From NCBI GenBank assembly GCA_025766275.1, contig JAFKAC010000127.1:79266-143265 (forward strand): a stretch of DNA of 64,000 nucleotides. Direction: 5' to 3'. Below are positions 58,863 to 64,000 of the stretch, piece after piece. A program made the position numbers and the translations under genes. Under the pieces are notes generated by a model, which saw only the letters and a program-made list of their open reading frames with translations, had not been told where the DNA came from and did not search any database. How positions within the stretch are numbered: the first letter of the stretch is position 1; each line of letters opens with the position of its first letter. This DNA is from Lactarius indigo. Its lineage: Eukaryota; Basidiomycota; Agaricomycetes; Russulales; Russulaceae.

Positions 58863-61800
58863 CTAGTGTCGCCGTACAACTGCTATCTGAAAGTCCCATC
58901 CCCCAACGATGTGCTTCACCTCTACCAACCTTTTCACCTCCCGCCATCCTCCGCTCATCTCTCCCATCTCCCCCAAATCCGTCGCAACGTAGATAAAATC
59001 GGCGGGGGAGATGAGCGATCGCAACAGTGACCCGATGAGGAACGATATCAACCCTATGACGATAACCGTCCACAACGTGAACCTCCTCGTCCCCATCCCC
59101 GATGACGACGGGGCTGCCTGTCTAGAGCCCGACCTTTCCAGCTCCCTCCCACTTGTAGAAGAGCAGCCAACCCCACCACCCGTGTGAACTTTGCTCCCTT
59201 CTCCTGCTAATGATGCGGCGCTCCCTGATTTCCCTCCTCCGTGCGAGTGTGACGTCGATCCAGAACCAGAAGCAAACCGTAAAAGCGGATTTGGATACCC
59301 ATTCAAGAATCCAAGCAACATTCCACTCCCTGACCCGATCGTCGGCGACGCGGTCTTGGGTGTTCCCGGACACTGAGGTGGATGCTGGGAAATCAAAGAA
59401 GAAAAAAAAAAAGATTTCGTCAGTCTCAAACTTGTCAGAGGTAGAGACTTGTTTGTGCGTGCCATGCTCCTGGATTTCTCATTTTCCTCTCCGTCCCCAG
59501 TCGCAGTTCCCTCTTCCCTGTCCTCAGTTTTCGGGGTGGCTGCTTTCTCAGATATTGCGTTTGGCTCGAGCAGAGTATCCGCAACTGCGACCGCGTTTCG
59601 CAGTTCCGTTGGCAACTTGTCGCTCTCACATTCGCTAGAGTGCCTGTGTAACGGTGGGCAGGGGAGAATCAAGTGATAGCGTTTTGTCAGTTCCCAAACG
59701 ATCAAAATTAAAGCCGTGCAATAGACAGACCTTGACAGCACCGCCATCCACGCCACCCGATCGTCCTGTAGTTCCTCTCTTCCAAGACTCGTCAGCGACT
59801 CCTTCTCCCCTTCAACCTTCACAACAACGCCATCAATCGTGACCGTCGTATCATCACCTTTTGTTCTTTTCCCGCTTCCAGCAGCGACCAACTGCGTGGC
59901 CGGTCGGATTTCCACTTCAATCACCGCGCCCTTTTCACTTAGATCGAGCAACCATTGAGGCTTCGGTGGCGGCGCCCGTGTCTCCCCCGTCAATGGGTCC
60001 AGCAACGTCGATATCTGCGTATGCGCCGTCGGGAGCGTCAATCGCAGCAGGTGCCGTGGGGGATGGTCCACAGCCAGCCCAGACGAGTGAAGTGGGGACG
60101 ATGGCAGTGTGTATACCGAGTACACAAGCGGTAAGAACGGTGGCTCTGATGTCGTCGCAATAGGGGCAGTGGCGCTGTCACCAGTCGTCGCAATGGCAGG
60201 TAGCAACGAAATGGGCTTGCCCGGGTCATGCAGGCATGAACGTAGCCGGACATGGTAACCCTCCGGGTACAGCTTTGAGTCGACCACCACCTCAGCGACG
60301 AGCAGGTCCGCTGCCTGCCGCACCTCCCCACGCACGGTGAACGCCGAGCTCGCTGAGCGTAGCGATCGCTCGCTCGACGGCGATCGACCTCCAATGGCCG
60401 CTGACGTCACCCGTCGCAGCGTGGGTGTTGCTGTCGAGGACGACACGGACCGACTATGCGGGCGTATCGTGAGTGTCGACCCGGTCATCTCAGGGGTCGC
60501 GGGTGCGGAAGACGGGAGACCAGAGCTGAGTGCCGTTTTGACCTGGTCGATTTTGCTGGAACTCGCGGTTAGAGAAGTCGGCGGGGCGGGCGGGGGTACT
60601 GGCTCAGCGGCAGGGATGGTCAGAAGCACAACGCCGCGGTATACACGGTCGTCTGGTGTCCAGCGCGTCTGCACGAGCACGCGACTCTCGTCGCGCTGTT
60701 TCAGTGTCCACGCGCTCGGCTCTGGGTGCTCCTCGGTTCGCTTGTCTACGACGAGCATCCCCGCAGCGGGCAGGCGCGCAAAGGGGAGCGATGCGATGCC
60801 CTTGATGTACGCTTCGACGGACAGGAGAGTCTTGACGAGCGTCGTGTTACCCACGGCATTAACCGCGGCCGGGAGCGATCCCGCGTAGTCGGCACAGACC
60901 ACGCGCGTGCAGCGCGTAGATGGGATCGCGTAGTTTTTCCGTCGTGTATGGGTCGAGAGTTTCCAGAATCCATCCGTCAATGAACATCCGCCCGATCGGA
61001 AGGTTGTAGGGGTTATATTTTGCTGTCGTGAATGCACTTGCTAACTCGGGTGGGAACGATGCCGAGACGCAGAAGAATGGTGGTGATCGGCTGTCCGAAG
61101 AGCCCTCCTTGCCCTCACGCTGGCCGCGCGCAAGAATGGACGCGAGATGGAACCCGCGGTCGCGAAACGGAAAGTTTGCCTTGTTTATCGTGAATGTTGT
61201 GTGGGCTCCGCCTGCTCCTGCAAACGCTTCGAGCACCTGAGCACCGACGAAACGGTCGTCCCATCGCTTTCGCGCATCGTAACTCGTCACCACCGCTGCG
61301 ATCTCCTCTGCAGAAATCCCTTCGATCACCCTTTCGCCTTTGTAGACCGGCAGTGAGGTCGAAATCTCGGGCGAGAGTTTACGGTGCAACGGGAAGCCCT
61401 TTTCCGAAATGAGTGTCCAGCCGTCCGAGACGGTTGTCGATCGCGAATGAAGCGCTTGGAGGTATTGTAGTGCGTTGAGCGCGTATTGGAGAGGATACTC
61501 GCACGAAGAGTAAGTCGGGCTGTCCCCGGAGGAAGAAGGCGAGATAGCCGCAACGGCCTGCTGCGTCGTAGTCGCTGCCTGTTCCATCGCCTGCATAAAA
61601 TATCGTCCAAGCGGACTGCGGAACTTTGGCACTGCGCTAGACCACGTCGAGTTTCGGCTCTCTGGGGTTCCTTCAACTGTCGGACTCGGTGGTTCCGTAC
61701 TCAAATCGTCGCCCTCTCCACTCCAGTCCCTATGCCGCCGGCGAATAACCCCAAGTACTGGAGGCTGGTCCAGCGGGATGCGTGGCGGCTTGACACGCTT

Positions 61801-64000
61801 TTGCTTGCTAAGCGACCTTGATTTCTGACTCAGCAAGCTCCTCGACATCCACAGAAACTTTCGAGCCATTGAGCATCACGACGCGCGTTCGCGACCGGGA
61901 CACGCCTCACGATGGCTAGGAGGCGCTCCTCACCAGCAAGAACGGCGTCGTGTGTCAGTGTGAGCCAGAGGCCGCCACCTCCCGATGACAAACGATGGCG
62001 GCGGAGGCAGGAGATTGATTGGGGTGGTGGATCAACTACAATATCGAGGGAAGCCGCCCAGGTGTCCATGTCGCACCGCAGCTCGCATTCAACAATGGGT
62101 GTCGAAGAAGGGGGCTGGCTAACACCCTCGGATTGCGAATCCGAAGAGGATATTTGTGGCGATGTCGGAGTCCGCTTGCTAGCAGATACCTCGTATTCGA
62201 TTCGGAAAAGAGCGCGCTCGTGATCATAGCGAATGTCGGTGGCCCTTGCGCCGGCCAGTCTGTTGGCCACTGGTGGTCCGCCGCATTTGATCGCAAACTC
62301 ACCAATGCCCGCAAGGGTAGTGATCATCTGCTGCGGGATGGACGTCCTTGTTGGTCCAGCCCTTCGGATCGGATTGTTCGAGCAACGTCAGCAAGGTAGT
62401 CGTCGGAGAAAGCGCCTCGATTGCAAACCTTGGAGGTCGACTTGTGTGCGGATTGTGTTGGCTTCCACTTTGTGGAGTATTTGGAAACAAGTTTGGTTCG
62501 TCAGCAGAGAAAGAGAATATGTGGCGGACTGGGAGATTTGTAGACGGTTTTGAGCAGGACGGCGTCTCGTGGACTGGAAATAAGGTCACAACAAGCGAGG
62601 AAAAGAAAACCTCTGAAATCATACTTGGCTGGCACGTCGGCCTCGACTTGAAAATGCCATAGTTCTGTCAACTCGTTCACGTCTTCTAATAATGCCGCCT
62701 CCCTCATGCTGCTTATCCCAATATGGTCGAGCACCTGGGATGCGATTGCGGCATAGAGATCCCACAGACCGACACCAACGAACGTGGCCTCGGCCTTGTA
62801 CACGACCAACGTGGGATCAATGGAGTCTAACTGTGTCACAGAGACACCGCGAGCTTCGGTGGCTGGCCACGTGACGAACGATAAGCAAAGATTGTATTGA
62901 GATCGCTTGTACTCACTGCGTTTCACTTCGCCTCTGGTTCCTGAAGCAAGGAAGAGAAGTAAATATAATTGCGACGAACACGACTTAAAATTGATTTCTC
63001 TTGCGCGGCCGATCGCTCGGCTGTTGATCGAAGGGGCTGCGAAACGCCCTTAGAGGCGCTTGAACCAGACAGTGTACTCCTACCCGTGGCTGCGGAGGAA
63101 ACGGTGTGAAAACTGATGTCCGCTGTGCTTGTAGAATCCTGCAGCATCTGTGGAGACATGAGGTATGCCGCTGGATTTCGCTCTTCAATGGATTCGACGG
63201 ATTGGGGTAGACCATTCAGGCGTAGTCCACTAGATGCAGAACGCTCGATAACTACCTGGACTTTAAGGAGGGAGTGGTCGTTGAGCAAGGCGGCGTGTTT
63301 GACTCGATAGAGTAAAGTCTCTGTATCAGAAGTGGGGCCTCCTAATGTGGAACTTGCTGCTGCAGAACTACCGCGATATGCACTTGCGGACCAAGGGAGC
63401 TGTGATACCTTATCGGACGACGCCTGCGTAGAGATCTGTATATCCCAGCCTTCGTGCAACGGAATACCGAACTCGACTGTCCGCGTGAGACGACGGTGCT
63501 CACGGATGGCGTGTAACTCATCTAGTCCTTGCAAATTGTCGGATGAGTGTGTAGAGTGATGGTCTTCATCTTCAGGAATGACGGAATACTCGAGTGTGAG
63601 AGATTCCCTGTTCAGGTTGAATCGTATGCGTGAAATGGCGACACCATTCCCATAGCCGGTCAATAAAGGGACGCGTGACCGTCTCTTAATCGTAGGTCTT
63701 CAGTAGGCCAAGAACCATGGAAGCCAGTTGCTGGGGCAAACTGCTCGCGGTACCAATGTTCCACAATGCACGGAGATCGTGCTGCCAGAAGCAAGTGATA
63801 CGTAGGCGCCCGGGGTTGGTTTTTCGTGTCGACGTGTCTGCGGGGGGTGTCCTGCTGAGATGATGCGGGTGGTAGAGACTGAATACACCATGCGAATACT
63901 GCACGAGTATGGTCAAAGCGATGACCCTGACGATTCTAATAAGTCACTCACGCTTTTACATTAGAGCGCACATAAGGTGGGCTTGGTCTTAGGTATGCAG
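58863..64000 (-). CDS. START-domain membrane protein, partial at right edge, with indels
   Basis: Lipid-transfer-like protein of a family I recall as conserved in mushrooms. The 5' end lies beyond 64000. From N to C: a beta-rich region (SGSTISVHCGTL, NGVAISRIRFNLNRESL), coiled coil and Ser-rich linker, a first START-like module (LDSIDPTLVVYKAEATFVGV, ALSPTTTLLTLLEQSDPKGW), a second module (GWTLISEKGFPLHRKLS, YDARKRWDDRFVGAQVL, MFIDGWILETLDPY), and a C-terminal anchor WTVIVIGLISFLIGSLL near 59030-59080. Large frames at 58863-61037, 60859-61869, 61830-62327 and 62923-63663 are open. Between them, conserved motifs switch frame by one base at several places: about 60936, 61816, 61885-61898, 62532, 62702, 62738 and 62924. 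These are pseudogene lesions or consensus errors. Introns are not fully resolved. Confidence 0.7.

Overview
This is nuclear DNA of a filamentous fungus, almost certainly an Agaricomycete basidiomycete. The genes are intron-dense with short introns (mostly 46-70 nt, GTRNGY donors, YAG acceptors). Families typical of mushrooms are present (DUF7330, Goodbye-type and C2-type STAND NTPases, a fungal HNH_2 protein, a Flo8-like LisH protein). Housekeeping genes are ordinary fungal orthologues. No rRNA, tRNA, CRISPR or bacterial-style operon was recognised. All exon models were built by hand from reading frame, splice sites and family resemblance; no search was run.

Left part (0-16.8 kb, gene-poor): two tandem DUF7330 genes (77-885, 2168-3043), an MFS hexose transporter (3754-5556), and a six-exon ferric reductase (6468-8707) whose upstream DNA carries two ATCWGATAA iron-GATA boxes. 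About 4 kb without a recognisable gene follows, then a multiply broken lipase/carboxylesterase pseudogene (12868-15501) that contains a 120-bp MITE, and MsrB (16117-16789).

Middle (16.8-42.4 kb): a Ser/Pro-rich repetitive stretch, then a decayed C2-NACHT-WD40 STAND gene (19908-25008) with nine near-identical WD40 repeats. It starts back to back with TIM44 (25146-26810). Next come the sphinganine C4-hydroxylase SUR2, a UCH-type deubiquitinase, and squalene epoxidase ERG1. An intact 1,628-aa Goodbye-NACHT-ankyrin STAND gene (32991-38306) follows, bracketed by a direct repeat that starts at the ERG1 stop codon. CCT3 (38745-40967) and an HNH nuclease (41130-42437) close this part.

Right part (42.9-64 kb): an ADF-H/coiled-coil/PH protein, a possible small basic protein, a degenerate hypothetical gene, a 147-aa protein with two CCCH-like fingers, a ROG1/LPL1-type DUF676 lipase, a vezatin/Inp2-like membrane protein, a LisH/polyQ Flo8-like regulator, and a START-domain membrane protein that runs off the right edge. 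The START gene carries an unusual cluster of single-base length changes.

Themes: two NLR-like receptors about 8 kb apart, one dead and one apparently alive, among essential genes; ergosterol and sphingolipid genes (ERG1, SUR2) close together; four candidate GC-AG introns; and several pseudogenes that document local decay.
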